Below, in pieces: positions 10,376 to 22,453 of a DNA stretch of 64,000 nt. Location: contig CM050451.1 of NCBI GenBank assembly GCA_027563935.2, forward strand, positions 96,561,565 through 96,625,564, given 5' to 3'. Source of the DNA: Costus lasius (taxonomy: Eukaryota > Streptophyta > Magnoliopsida > Zingiberales > Costaceae). The notes beneath the pieces are model-generated. The model saw nothing but the letters and a program-made list of their open reading frames with translations. It was not told the origin of the DNA and did not search any database. Position 1 is the stretch's first letter. Every line of letters begins with the position of its first letter. Made by a program: the position numbers and the translations under genes.

Positions 10376-12946
10376 CTTGTAGCGTTAAAAAATATTTCTT
10401 GCCTTACCATCTATTAGTGAACCTGTTGTTTAAGTACCATCACTTTTTAAGTAAATATCACAAAATTTTATGAGATAAAAAATCTCAATCGTTTGTATAA
10501 CCAAGGACACTTCAATTGACTAGATAACAACAAAGAACAAAGAGAAGATCTAGTAGCCTATATGTATAATGTTTAACTAACCCATCATTTTTCTTCATTC
10601 TTGCCTTCTTCTCTGTTGCAATCTAAAGTGGCTATGCAACTCAAGTTTGGAAATCCTATTATTAGAAAGAAGGTTGTTGTTACGACAATGCTAAAAAGTA
10701 AAGACATGACCTAATTTAAAATACTTAAGTCTAAATTAATAATAGTGAGTTCAATAAGCATCATTTACCATATTATTTTTACTCTCTCTTCCCATATGAG
10801 ACTAAACTAGAGTATCTAGGTGGAATCTTGTTGAAAAGATATAAATAGTGCCTCTCACATCTGATTGTCGATGGCTTGAAATTAAAGATCAGTTATTTCA
10901 TACACATCCAGGACAATCAAATGATGGCTATAGATGTATTATCCTACAGCAATCTAGATGTGTCACACATCATGGATTAAAATACTGATTTGTGCTAGGC
11001 AATACAATCGATATGTGCTGGTCCAATCTTGGACTAACTAGTACACGAAACTATGGGAGATGAGTGGAACAAAAGCAGAAGCGGAGGCAACAGGGGAAGA
11101 GAAGCTGTGGAGGTGATGGAAACGGCTACTTGCCCGGAGCTGAGGAGGTGGAGGCATAGTGGAGGCATCACATGGAGTAGCAGCAACCTTACTTACTCAC
11201 CTGGAGCTCACACATGTTGCTCACTAGCTTACCTTCTCGCACTCTCTGACTCACTTGCTCTCCTCTTCCTCTCTAAAGGCAAAAGTAGAGGCAAAGCACT
11301 TAAGAGGGGCAAAGGTAGTGTTACAACCCGTTTAGTAAGCAAATATCTAGCATGGACTAAACTGGGATATTACAATCTCCCCCATTTATGACTTAAAATC
11401 CTCGTCTAGGAGGAGATTTAACACATGCTATGCAAAATATTCATCAACTTAGCAAGGAGGAGATTTAACACATGTCACGCAAAAATATTCATCAACTTAG
11501 TAAGCAAACATACTAAGGTATTACAATCTCCCCCACTTATGACTTGATGTCTTCGTCAAGGGGGAAATTTAACACATGTCCCAAAAGGTCAGCCTAATGG
11601 GATTTGCTCTAATATCATATGTAGCAAATTATTCATCAACTTTTTTTTTGCCATTCATCAACTTGGTAAGCCTAATATGATAATATGACCTAATTTATTA
11701 AAATCTTTAATCCCAAATTAACAATAATAAGCCCACTAAGCCTTACATACTATACTGCCTTTTCTTACACTTCGAATGTGGGATAGATGGAGCAAAAGAT
11801 ATATTGTGTTTTCTCCCTACATCATATTGTGTTTTCTCTTCACACTTATGTCAATACCGACTAGTACATATTGGTCTGAGCATGGACCCATATGCTCGGA
11901 CGGGGTATTTAAACCTTGCTACACATATGCATTTGGTTGCTACTAATAAAGTCATGATGTCCCCTAGAGATTAAATTCAAAATGTCTTAAGATAATCCAA
12001 TTTTATAGCAAAAGTCAAGCTTTTTTTTCCTTCAACTAATTTGGATGACATCATCAAAACTAAAATATTGGAGTGAGTTATTAGAAGGGACAAAGAACAA
12101 AAAAAAATAGTTCAAGAAAGTATTTCTCATAATTTATTTGAAATCAAGTATAACATATAGAATACTTAGTCCAATCATCAACAGTTGAAGTAATGATACT
12201 GCAACCAATATATGGTATGAACTCAGTAAAGAATCACATTTGTAGTGATATGGCAATGAGTGAGACTTGGTATGACAAGGATTAATCCACCTCATACCTA
12301 TCTCTGATGGGAAATTGACCACCCACTAGACTGACTCCACTCTCATCCTATTTTTTTAATTAAAAAATAAAAAATAAAAAAAATATTTTAATTAAAATAA
12401 AATAATGAGGGTTATAATGATATATAAATTATATATTCAAAATCCCCATACCTGACGTCGCCCCACATGTGATGAATTTTTCATAAACCCAACCCAAAAC
12501 CTCATCAAATCATATTTTTCCTATTGAAGTCAGGTCAGGGTAGGTTCGGGTTATTTTGCTAGCATTATGAGGATGTAGATCATGAAGCAAACATAATTAG
12601 AAAATCATTGGTGGCAAACCTGGGTAAAGGCATTTAAGACATTAAGTAGTCAATTAGACTATAGATAATAATAGATGACTGTGGTTTGACCCAAAGGACT
12701 AAATGTTTCATGCCAATAGTGAAAAGTCGTACCACATTGTCCAAATATAATTCTCTCAATTTGTCAAGTTACAAATTGAAAAATGATATCTAAAAGATAA
12801 TTGGTATTCATCCATGAAGCTAAATGTTCATTGATTAAAGCATAATGGTATTGTAATATGTCGATAAACTTTAAAGACTTGTGCAAGAAGGCGAAACTAC
12901 CAATAGTGCAATTTGTAAAGTAACCCTATGCCAGCTTAAGCTTCAT
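10376..12946. other. Unassigned DNA with a short tandem duplication
   Basis: No gene recognised. A 47-bp duplication (AGGAGATTTAACACATG at 11411 and 11458) lies in a segment where ATTACAATCTCCCCCA also occurs twice (about 11370 and 11520), an arrangement resembling old repeat DNA. A moderately GC-rich open frame at 11053-11391 (112 codons) shows no domain. Bases 12340-12440 are A/T homopolymer-rich. Confidence 0.4.
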
Positions 12947-13366
12947 CTTACTGTGTATTGAGAAGAACAAATCTCAGGTACTGTTAATCCTCTTATTCTA
13001 CCATGATAAATCATGTTATGTGAATTATCTAAGTTTTCTTTTCTTTCAATACTATAGTTTTTTTTTCTTTCAATACGAACACAATGACACTAATTTGGGA
13101 CCAAATAAAATTGATGCATGGCATACAATCTCGGGTCTGGATCTGCATCAATAAAACTTACTGTGTATTGAGAAGAACAAATCTCAGGTACTGTTAATCC
13201 TCTTATTCTACCATGATAAATCATGTTATGTGAATTATCTAAGTTTTCTTTTCTTTCAATACTATAGTTTTTTTTTCTTTCAATACGAACACAATGACAC
13301 TAATTTGGGACCAAATAAAATTGATGCATGGCATACAATCTCGGGTCTGGATCTGCATCAATAAAA
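12947..13366. repeat. Perfect 210-bp tandem duplication
   Basis: Bases 12947-13156 are repeated at 13157-13366 with no difference that I can find by reading. The unit runs from CTTACTGTGTATTGAG to CTGCATCAATAAAA. Such identity implies a very recent duplication or an assembly duplication. Confidence 0.95.
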
Positions 13367-13479
13367 CTTCTAGTACGTTTTCATATATTTTATAAAGAAA
13401 CAAGTACTGCAAATCAAACAACAACAATGTACAATTTGTTGACGCACACAAAACTGCCACAGAAAAGCACTGCTGACAC

Positions 13480-14100
13480 CAAAATTAGAGTAGGATAGAA
13501 TAGCACACATTTATCAAACTATCAAACTACGAAGCAAAATCAGAATCTGCAAAATGAAACTTACTTGCAGATTTTGGGGCAAAAACACAGCCCTAATCGA
13601 GCGTCGGACGGTTGGCAGGACAGCGACGGCAACAGGGACAGAGGCAACGGCAACGCTGACGGCGACGATGAAAAGGCGGCAACGAGAGGCTTACTTGCAG
13701 ATTTTGGGGCAAAAACGAAGCCCTAATCGAGCGTCGGACGATTGGAAAGACAGCGACGGCAACAGGGACAGAGGCGACTGCAACGTTGACGGCGACGACG
13801 AGAGGCGAGAGGCGACGATGAAAAGGCGGCAATGAGAGGCGAGAGGCGACGTTGAAGAAAAGATCGCGACGAGAGGCGAGAGGCGGCAACGAGAAAGGTG
13901 AGAGGAGATGGGAGAGACGGTGAACATGCGGCAAGAGGTAAAAGGAGCGAGGCACGGGTTGAAAATACGCTCAATTTCTAAACCCTATATTTTCTTTTTT
14001 ACTTTCCTTCCTTTTTCCTCCTTCCAATTTTTTATTCATTTCTTTTTCCTTTTCTTTCTATTAAACACAGAGTTCAAGGTTTACGGGGGCAAGGTGGAGG
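13480..14100. other. GC-rich segment with a 130-bp tandem duplication
   Basis: TTACTTGCAGATTTTGGGGC occurs at 13561 and 13691, and similarity continues through CCCTAATCGAGCGTCGGACG and GACAGCGACGGCAACAGGGA. Read on the minus strand, it resembles a plant transcript start (ATTAGGGCTTCG, then CAAAATCTGCAAGTAAG, which looks like a splice donor). The end TTTCTATTAAACACAGAG near 14070 resembles the right end of the MITE at 6608-7186. The large overlapping frames on both strands are products of GC-rich low complexity. I infer transposon DNA with gene-like cargo, not a working gene. Confidence 0.4.
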
Positions 14101-14870
14101 GGATGCTTATTATGTTTTCTTAGAGGAAAAAAAAGAAAAAAAAAAGGAAAAAAAATAAATGAAAAAAAAAACTATACTCACGTGAATATCGTGTGATAAC
14201 GATTGAGAGAAGAGATCGAAGGTAGTTGCCAGCGCTCGTAGCGAAGGCGGCCGCCAGTGCTCATGAAGGCAAAGGCGAAGGTGATAGTCGATGGTCGTGC
14301 TCACGGTAGCGAAGGCGGCAGTCGGCACTTGTGCTCGCGATGAAGGCAAAGGCAGCAGCAGCAAGGCAAAGGCGGTAGAGGCAAAGGGAGCAGCAACGAG
14401 GCGGGCGATGACTGTATCGGCAAAGGGAGGCTCGTAGCGAAGGGAGGGCAGGGTGGGGGCAAAGGTAGCAGCAGCGGGGCGAAGGCGGTAGCGGTGAAGG
14501 GAGCAGCGAAGGGAGGGGTGGGGTGAAGGCAGCAGCAGTGGGGCGGGGCAAAAGCGTCAGCTCGCGCTTAAGGCGAAGGGAGACTCGTAGCTGCAAGCAT
14601 CGGCGAGGGCGAAGCACGGGGAGAAGGAGAGGTGGCGGCGAGGCACGGGAGGTAGGAGGATGGGGTGGGGAGTGGGCGATGATGGTGACTAGGTGAGCAA
14701 TGCACGCGACTAGGTGAGCAAGGATGCTAGATTTTTGGTTAAAAAAGGAGAAAAGTATCTCACTTTTCTTTTCCTTCAAATCAATCATTCCAATAAAAAT
14801 AGAAAAAAAAAAGATTTCTGTCCCTTCTCCCTAGTTTTCCCTCCCAAAAAAATGCGCCCACTGTCATCAT
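14101..14870 (-). other. Purine-rich GC segment, origin unknown
   Basis: On the plus strand this is a repetitive run of GAAGGCGG, GGCAAAGG and GCAGCAGC words. A 175-codon minus-strand frame (14261-14788) is almost wholly Ser, Pro, Leu, Arg and Cys, as expected from reading such DNA, and shows no domain. The right edge GGGAGGGAAAACTAGGGAG (minus strand, near 14825-14845) may be a transposon end, but I could not pair it. Confidence 0.3.
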
Positions 14871-15339
14871 CGATGCCATGATACTCAAAGCAATCTGATT
14901 ATGGAACATATCTATCTTAGTAGAATATACTTAGAGTTTCATAGTCTCCTCATTTTCTCTAATCATTTTCCATAACCAAATCAGGATTAGCATCAACTTC
15001 TTGAAACTCATGGCAAATTATGCTCTCCTGATTCTCTCCCATAGTCGGTGATGCCAGTCTCCCATTCCTTACTCCACCATACAATGCAAGTCCCTCTCCA
15101 TCTTCAGCTCATGGCGATAGATTTGTTGCTGAACAAGCGACGATGGTGGATGTGACCACAATGAAGAAGCGATGACGATGGTTGGTCAGTAGAGACAGAG
15201 GTGGTTGACGGTCGGCAAAGGTGATGGATCGTTGGTTGAGCGCAAGCGGGAAGAGCAGCAAACAATGGGTTACAGTGCACGAGCTTCTGATTCCCAGAGA
15301 AGTGTTACACACTAGCACGGCTTACCAATATAGTAAAAA
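14871..15339. other. Unassigned DNA
   Basis: No supported gene. Short minus-strand frames near 15109-15318 lack any domain. A weak purine-rich GATGGTGG run resembles the previous segment. Confidence 0.3.
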
Positions 15340-16890
15340 GATATTGTTCTCACATGGACAAGTTGCAATTACTAATTAATCGCTTAATCAATAGCTAGAC
15401 AAACTAAATTTTGTTCAAATGCAAAGTAATACAAGATGAACTAAACTAATAGATCGAATTTGTTACTAAACAAGAGATATGAGTTAAATGTATTTCAAGA
15501 TAATTAAGGACACTGGGGTTCATCACAATGATGGGTCTAAAATTTGAACAAAATAATAACATTGTAATTGATCTAAAATGTTCAAGGACTTATCCGTAAG
15601 TATAGGTTACCCCCTTTTAGTAGTATAACCCAGTATCTATTCAGAATGGTCTCCTACTTTCGTGGCTTACCAAACTAAATAGATCCAATGAACACAAGGA
15701 TAAACTAAATGTTCTCGAGCGAATTCTAACTACTTTTGTGATAGAATAATGAGAGTCTAATCTAAGAAGTTCCAACATCGCGATTCACATTTCAATTCTT
15801 CTCGCGACATTATAAACATGTAAAAACTTAGCCAAAGTATATACAAGCAAACATTATAACAAAAATAGATCATAAGAACACTGATATTATAAGTCAAATA
15901 ACAAATCGAAATAGAGGATTGCACCCTAAATCCTGAATAAGAAGGCTTAAGCAGCCATAATAGTTCTATTCAGCACAATCTTTTCTCGAATCAAAGTTCC
16001 AAGGAAAATATAGGTAAAAAGAAGACTAATAAGGGAGGAAACAACAAACTAATCCTCTCAAGATAGATGAGAGAATGCCTACAATTTCGCTAGTAAAAAT
16101 CCCCTTCTCGTCATCACCCTTTCCTTGTCAACACTCCCTCATTTTTCTCTTGTTGGAGAGCCCCCTTTTTTCACCCCAAATCGGTTCTTTTATCCATAGG
16201 AAGGTGTCACTTAAGATTCCCCATGAAATCCCCAAGAAAACCCTTCAATTTTCATGTGAAATGAGCTAAAATTCATGTTCAGCAAACTGTGTCACAGTCG
16301 TGACATTCGTTAGGGCCAGGCTGTGATATGTTATGTAGTATTATGGAAAATTAATCATGGTCATGATGTTGGTCATAGGCAGGCCGTGATGTGTATCATG
16401 ACTATGAAATTGGTCATGTTTGGGCTGTGAACTCTTCTATGAATTTTTGACATGTTGATCATGGCCATGAAGTTGGTCATAGGCAGGCCATGATCGTCTC
16501 GGTGAAAAACTTGTTAACTTTTGGTTCAAACTCATTATAGCCATGATGATCATCATGGTTCAGCTATAAAAAAGTTATTCTCAAAATGCTCATCATGGCC
16601 GTGAAGCTTGTTAAGGTCTGATCATGATTAATACAGAAAACTCCGTTTAACTTCAAATTTGCTATGCCGACTTATATCTTCATTCTAAATCACTTGGTGG
16701 CCTTAGAATTGTCAAATAAGCTCTAGAAATGAGTGATTTTACTTGAAATTAAAAAAGACAAAAAAAAGTGAAGATTCCAAACAAAGTAAGTAATTAAGTA
16801 TGATTATACTATAAAAACAATAGAATATGTCTTATTTTGAGATAAAATCATATCATAAAACATTACCAAAATACAAAGCATTAGGAAGCA
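15340..16890 (-). mobile_element. Degenerate Gypsy (Athila/Tat-like) LTR remnant
   Basis: Minus-strand alignment by eye to other LTRs here shows the same order of landmarks: CAATAGCTAGACAA (15391), CTCCTACTTTCGTGGCTTACC (about 15650), the conserved block GATTCACATTTCAATTCTTC (15782-15801), then a palindrome-rich stretch at 16270-16640. The palindromic stretch includes the perfect 18-bp palindrome CCATGATGATCATCATGG (16541-16558). Neither LTR terminus is clear and no internal region follows, so it is an old fragment. Confidence 0.6.
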
Positions 16891-17040
16891 TGTAAATTTC
16901 AGTTTCTTTTGGGCAGCTAAAATTTCATTATTGCGCCTAGCTAGTCAGCCTCAAACATTGCTCCTATATGTTGCTTCTACTAGCCATGCCCACAAAAATA
17001 GGCAGGCAACAACCCCAAACAAAGCCCTAGTCAACTTCAG

Positions 17041-17231
17041 CCCGAATGAATTTTGATTTAAAATTTGAATTCACTTCCAAAATTTAAATATTCACAAGTC
17101 ATATATCTGAATATTTGTCAAAATTTAAATATTTACAACTCATAAAGTCAAATATTTGTCAAATTCAAAGATTCACAAGCCATCAAGGCCAAACATTTAG
17201 CAAATTCAAATTTATATATTCACAATCCTTT
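17041..17231. repeat. AT-rich satellite, left part
   Basis: Four or so diverged units of the same family as 9650-10375 (CAAATTCAAA..ATTCACAAG). The array is interrupted by the solo LTR at 17232-18621 and resumes beyond it. Confidence 0.75.
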
Positions 17232-18621
17232 TGATGTCTCGTATTTATATAGTCCTTTTAACTACTATTTCCTAGTAAATCGAGACATATTTTCATGCTT
17301 CTACAGCTCTTTCCAGCTTATTTCACTAACTTTCTTCAGAAGATTCACTACTTGTCATATTTGTTAAATACAGGAAAATTCACTCGTTTCTAGAGCTATA
17401 CGGATGCACAATCACATACCCGAGTGAATCCGAATTCATGACAAGAAATTTAACTTCAGACGAGAGCTAGAATTCACCCGCATTCAGCATTTACTGCCAG
17501 CTATAGAGACACATGCCAGCTAAATAGGACACACGCCATCAACATTCATGAACAAACATTAATGAGGAGACATTCATGAATGTAGATTTATTAAAAGATG
17601 TTCATGAATGGCGCCACCTTGAAAAGGCACCATGAGGAGGCACCTTGAAGAGGCACCATGAGGAGGCACCTTGAAGAGGCACCATGAAGAGGCACCTAGA
17701 AGACTATAAGAGAGATGAGTTCTCTCTTGAAAAGGGGGGAGGTCGAAGGCAAGGAGAGGATTGCGCTAAAGGTCTCAAGGATTGGTTCCAAGGCGAGAAA
17801 ATAACATTCCAAAGAGAGAAAGGCGACATCAAAGGAGGAGAGAAGGAGTTTGTCTTAGTTCTTTTCTCTTCTCTACTTTATTCTATTTCCTTTACATCTT
17901 AATCATAAGTCTTGTACTTGTAGTAACCATGTGTGTATTAGCGTAAAACCTCTATTGGGATTCGGGCGTAGCCCGTCTTTTTGATTTACAAGTATTAATG
18001 TGAATTGCTTTCCGATATATCTTTTGAGGCCATTTGATCTAGATTTATTTCATTCGTGTTTATCGATTTTCGGCCGGATTGATTTTCACCTTTGTTGATT
18101 GTGGTAACAACTGAGAGGTGAATCACAATCAACACATTCTCCTTGATCAATCTTGTGTGCTATATTACGAGAGTCGTAGAGTTCACTTGGGGAATCACGG
18201 TGTCCTGTCTCACACGATCTACCTCTGCTTAGTCCACCGCGAGAGTAGGAGACTAACTAAGTAGATTGTGGAGTTGTCCACCGTGAGAGTAGGAGACTAA
18301 CTCAGTTGTTGAGTCGCACACCCGAGAGGGGCACGGCTCAAGAGGACACATCTTTGGTTTTCTAAAGATTATCAAAGCAATACGTTTCATTACACTTGTA
18401 AGTTCAAAGACGTGGTGAAACCCGATATCCCGATTTCTCTCTCATCGTTCGACTCTCGTTTTATTTCATTTTCTTAAGTTTGACTTGCTACTACAAACCG
18501 AGACCTTTAATTACTTAGCTATCAAGGATTAGAAGATTTGGTACTTGGCAATCCGTCCCTGTGGAAACGATATCTTACGTACTACATCGGTAAGTCGTGC
18601 GCTTGCGAATATTGTGCAACA
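17232..18621 (+). mobile_element. Gypsy solo LTR, target duplication CCTTT
   Basis: A 1390-bp unit starts TGATGTCTCG and ends TTGTGCAACA, flanked by perfect CCTTT repeats (17227-17231 and 18622-18626). It carries landmarks shared with the other Gypsy LTRs: the palindrome ACATTCATGAATGT (17570-17583), a 13-bp minisatellite of GAGGCACC(A/T)TGAA (17612-17699), the hairpin CGGGCGTAGCCCG (17963-17975), CTGAGAGGTGAATCAC (18111) and a GGAAACGATATC...GTGCGCTTGCG tail. With no internal region and matching flanks, it is a product of LTR-LTR recombination. Confidence 0.93.
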
Positions 18622-18626
18622 CCTTT

Positions 18627-18838
18627 AAAAGGATATTTATCAAATTTAATATCCATAAACTCTCAAAATGTTGAATGTTTATCAAATTCAAATATTCATA
18701 AGTCCTGTAAAAGTTGGATATTCATTATGCTCAAATATTCATAAGCCCTCCAAAAGTTGGATATTTATCAAATTCAAATATCCATAAGCTTTCCAAAAGA
18801 TCATATATTCATCAAAGTTGAAAAGAACATAACACAAC
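18627..18838. repeat. AT-rich satellite, right part
   Basis: About five units such as CAAATTCAAATATCCATAAG continue the array left of the solo LTR. Frame 18538-18744 spans the junction and is not a gene. Confidence 0.8.
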
Positions 18839-18850
18839 TTGTTATTCATT

Positions 18851-18932
18851 TGTTAGGGTTACACAGTAACATAGATAGTGTAAGAGGGTTGGAACCCAAA
18901 CCCGATAAGCTAATAAACCATAATTGCTAACA
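18851..18932 (-). repeat. Copia 3' LTR or LTR stub
   Basis: An 82-bp segment opens TGTTAGCAATTATGG (minus strand) immediately after the polypurine tract and ends ACCCTAACA, giving TGTTAG/CTAACA inverted termini. Beyond it lies AT-rich satellite. Copia LTRs are usually longer, so this is either an unusually short LTR or one with an internal deletion. No 5' partner remains for comparison. Confidence 0.6.
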
Positions 18933-18939
18933 CTCCCCC

Positions 18940-19548
18940 TCAAGCTAGAGCAAATATGTCAATCATGCCTAGCTTGTTACAAAAATCATGAAATTTTGTT
19001 GAGTTGAGAGCCTTAGTAAAGATATCAAGGACTTGGTCTTCAGATTTGGTATATTGAGTGTTGATCTGGTGATTCAGAATGGCATCTCTGACAAAATGAT
19101 AGTCAATCTCCACATGTTTGGTTCTTTCATGAAATAAGGGATTGTTTGCAATGAATATAGCCGATTGATCATCACAGTGCATGACCATTGGAGTAACAAT
19201 AGCTATATTGAAATCTTGCAATAGACTCTTGATCCACATGAGCTCACACGTAGTATGAGCCATTGCCCAATATTCAGCTTCACAACTGGATCGAGATACA
19301 ACATTTTGTTTCTTGCTTTTCCATGTGACTAGATTACCCCCAATGTATGTGCAAAACCCTGAGATGGATTTTCGATCATTAATATTTCCTGCATAATCTG
19401 CATTAGAGTAGAACTTAATAGTGAGTTGTCGTCCCTTTTTATATAGAAGACCCTTGCCTGGAGACTTCTTGATATATTGTAACATTTTTAGCATTGCCTG
19501 CCAGTGGTCTTTCTTGGGGAACTGCATAAAGTGACTAACAACACCCAC
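18940..19548 (-). pseudogene. Copia RNase H domain (pol C-terminus)
   Basis: This 202-codon frame holds the C-terminal part of Copia pol. The RNase H signature runs from YSNADYAGNINDRKSISGFC (residues about 48-67; usual plant form SDADWAG) through SSCEAEYWAMA (about 92-102) to CDDQSAIFIANNPLFHERTKH (about 124-144) and the terminal FTKAL. The active-site acidic residues (D of NADYAG, E of CEAEY, D of CDDQ) are present. The frame ends a few bases before the polypurine tract, as in intact Copia elements. It is separated from the reverse transcriptase by a frameshift region at 19549-19653. Confidence 0.92.
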
Positions 19549-19653
19549 TGCGAATGATATATCCGGCTATGTGACAGTGAGGTATATAAGTCTGCCAACA
19601 ACTTGCTGATACACAGTAGGATCAGTGTCTTTAGATTCCTTCCACTTACTATA

Positions 19654-20924
19654 TCATTCATTAGGAACCATAGGAACATCAGTGGGTTTGTAATCAAGCA
19701 TTCCTGTGTCAGATAAAAGATCAAGTATATACTTCCTTTGAGACAGATGAATATTTGAGCCCTTGTAAGCAATCTCAATTCCTAGAAAGTATCTAGGTTT
19801 ACCCATATCACGAAGAGAAAAATGAGACTGTAGAAACCTTTTAGTCTCATCTATGCCTCTAGAATCACTTTCTGTGAGAAGAATATCATCGACGTAAATA
19901 GCCAAGATAATGATCCCATTGGTTGACTTATGAATAAATATTGAATGATCAGACTTCGCGTGAAGAAATCCAAATTTTGATATGATAGTAGAAAACTTCT
20001 GAAACTATACCCGAGGACTCTGTTTAAGTTCATATATAGCTTTACGCAACTTGCATACCAACTCCCCCTGCTGGACATAACTCGGAGGTTGATGCATATA
20101 AACTGCCTCATTAAGATCACTGTATAAGAAGACATTTTTGATGTCTAACTAATGAAGAGACCACCCAAGGGAGATGGCAAGCGAGAAGATGATACAGACA
20201 TAATTCAACCGAGCACAGGAGAGAAAGTGTCAGAATAGTCAACCCCGTACACCTGAGTAAATCCTTTTGCCACAAGACGAGCTTTGTAGTGATCGACGGA
20301 CCCATCTGGATTGTGTTTTATGGCATAAACCCATTTGCAAGGCACAGGACGAGCCACTGAGGGTAATGGTACAAGGGTCCATGTGTGCCGAGAAATAAGA
20401 GCTTCCATTTTTATATCCATAGCAGCCTTCCAGTGGGATTGAGAGAGAGCCTCAAAGATATTACGTGGCAAACCATCAGATGAGATAGTAGTAATAAATG
20501 TACGATGGGAAGGAGAAATGCAAGAATAAGAGACAAATTCAGAAATGGAATACTTAGCTATGGCCCAACGACCCTTGTGTAGGGCAGTCGAGAGATCATC
20601 GGTTGCAGGTGGTAGACTCTCAGGTAAAAGGTGGATTGGTGTAGGAGCTTCTGTGGTGACGGCCCTATTCCATCGCCGGTAAACCTGCAGAGGTAAATGC
20701 ACATGGTCCACAGAAGGAGGTACCTGAGGAGATGTCACGGGAACATCCAGAGAGCATGGTATAGGGAGAGGAACAGGGGTGGTTGAGGGTTGAGGACTCC
20801 TGACGCAGCGTTGGTTTGGAGAAAAATAGTGTAGACTCAAAGAAGGATACATCCATGCTAGTAAAGTACTTGCTGTGAGTGGGATCAAAACATATGTACC
20901 CCTTTTGTGTCCTAGAGTACCCAA
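19654..20924 (-). pseudogene. Copia reverse transcriptase, multiply frameshifted
   Basis: The domain is split over at least three frames: 20924-20205 (start of RT, with CKWVYAIKHNPDGSVDHYKA and LVAKGFTQVYGVDYSDTFSP), a short frame in 20305-20117, and 19905-19654 with the catalytic YVDD box (AIYVDDILLT) and LGIEIAYKG. Between them a stretch near 20000 still reads as RT (KLRKAIYELKQSPR) but contains a stop or shift. Reverse transcriptase copies element RNA in cytoplasmic particles. The breaks make this copy inactive. Upstream, codons for a Ser/Pro-rich linker after integrase are retained. Confidence 0.9.
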
Positions 20925-21449
20925 GGAAAATACATTTTGTAGAACGAGGACTTAGCTTATCCACACCAGGAGAGAGATTGTGGACATAACAGAGGCAACC
21001 AAAAGTCTTGGGCGGAACAGGAAATATAGATTGGCTGGGGTAGAGTATAGAGAGGGGAGATTTACCATGCAAGGAAGAAGTTGGTACACAATTTATCAGA
21101 AAAGTAGCAGTGAGGACAACATCACCCCAAAAGTTTTTAGGCACATGCATATGAAACATTAAGGTACGAGAAACATCAAGCAGATGACGGTTCTTGCGTT
21201 CAGCAACACCATTTTGGGGAGAAGTATAGGGGCACGTTGTTTGGTGAATAATGTCGTGTAAACCACAAAACTCTTGAAAGACTGAACTGGTATACTCAAG
21301 AGCATTATCAGTGCGGAGTGTTTTCAGTGGCAAGCCAAATTGATTCTTGACCTCAGCATAAAAAAGTTTAATGCATTAAAAGCATCAGAACGATTCTTCA
21401 GTAACAAGACCCAACACATGCGTGAATAGTCATTGATAAATGTGACAAA
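20665..21449 (-). pseudogene. Copia integrase catalytic core
   Basis: Frame 21333-20665 has the integrase core residues: D in LRTDNALEYTS and E in SPQNGVAERKNRHLLDVSRT, followed by NFWGDVVLTATFLIN and the C-terminal FGCLCYVHN and CIFLGYS motifs. The first catalytic Asp (HLDIWGPSP) lies in the preceding frame, which ends at a stop near 21448. After that stop the reading continues through FINDYSRMCW to a frameshift near 21370. Integrase inserts element cDNA into the chromosome. It is inactive here. Confidence 0.92.
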
Positions 21450-22151
21450 TTATTTAAAACCATCTCTGGTGATTACAGGACTAGGACCCCATATATCTAA
21501 ATGAACAATATGAAACGGAGTAGTAGTTGGTGGATTAGTACTGCTAGGAAAGGAGGTCCTATGGTGCTTGCCTAACTGACAAGCTTCACATTCAAAATTA
21601 AGACAGGACTTCAGCAACAAAAATTGCTGAACTTTGCTAGGTGAGATATGACCTAACCGACAGTGCCATGTAAAGGGAGATGATGTAGACAAAAGCACCT
21701 GAGCAGTGTCCAGTGCAAGATCGGTGAGGACATAGACACCGCCAGCTTTAAGCCCCTCACCAATCTTCGCCTTCGTCCTGAGGTCCTGAACGATACAACA
21801 GGAAGAAAGGAATGTTATAGAGAAATTTAGGCTTTTTGTGAGGGCATAAACAGAAATGAGATTGATAGGAAATTTAGGAATATAAAGAACATCAGAAAGT
21901 ATAAGCTTGGGACTTAAGTGAACAGTTCCCTTTCTGTGGACAGGAATAAGAGACCCATCTGCAATTGACACTGGGCTATAGTTGGTACCAAGATGTAAGG
22001 AAGCAAATAGTGAACGATTACCTGAAACATGAGACATGGCACCAGAATCTAAAACCCAAGTATTAGCAGAGGCAACGAGAGAAGCAGCACCGGAGACGCC
22101 TAGCGCCGTAGCCATTAAGGAAGAGGTGGAAGTTTCAGCTTGAGTGGCCAA
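21450..22151 (-). pseudogene. Copia protease and integrase zinc-binding region
   Basis: The aspartic protease motif WVLDSGAMSHVSG lies near residues 32-44; the usual form is DSGA(S/T)xH, so the catalytic Asp is kept. The GAG-pre-integrase HHCC zinc finger follows (WHCRLGHIS ... CEACQLGKHHR), then the start of the integrase core (HLDIWGPSPV). The protease would release gag, integrase and RT from the polyprotein. The frame ends at an in-frame stop just after the first catalytic integrase Asp. Confidence 0.92.
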
Positions 22152-22193
22152 TCTAACAAGGCATTAATACTCAGCAGAAGAGACCGTGATGGT

Positions 22194-22453
22194 CTAATCA
22201 GTAGATGATGAGGAGGCTGAGGTGACCGCCGGTCCTAAAGTAGGTGCTCCACTATCAACTACCATTTTGGCATAAGATGGCTTGCCAAACTTCTTCCAGC
22301 ATCGATTAGAAGGATGATTGCTTCGCCCGCAATGTTCATAAGAAGTAGAGACACGACCACATCCTTTGCCCCGACTAGAAGATTCGCGTCTGCCTCCTTG
22401 GGGAGCAAGGAGGGAACTACAGGTATCAGCAAAAGGAGTGACCATGGAGACAT
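22194..22453 (-). pseudogene. Copia gag C-terminus with damaged zinc knuckle
   Basis: The segment YEHCGRSNHPSNRCWKKFG (near residues 36-54) is the nucleocapsid knuckle CX2CX4HX4C, but the first Cys is Tyr, which would remove one zinc ligand. Only about 80 residues of gag remain; the rest and the 5' leader are lost at the 22472/22473 junction. Codons between this and the protease frame (22194-22152) contain a break. Confidence 0.85.

Noticed and set aside
13554..13974. Several overlapping frames on both strands
   Set aside because: All are open because of GC-rich low complexity; none shows a domain.
14261..14788. 175-codon minus-strand frame
   Set aside because: Ser/Pro/Leu/Arg/Cys-rich translation of purine-rich repeats; no family recognised.
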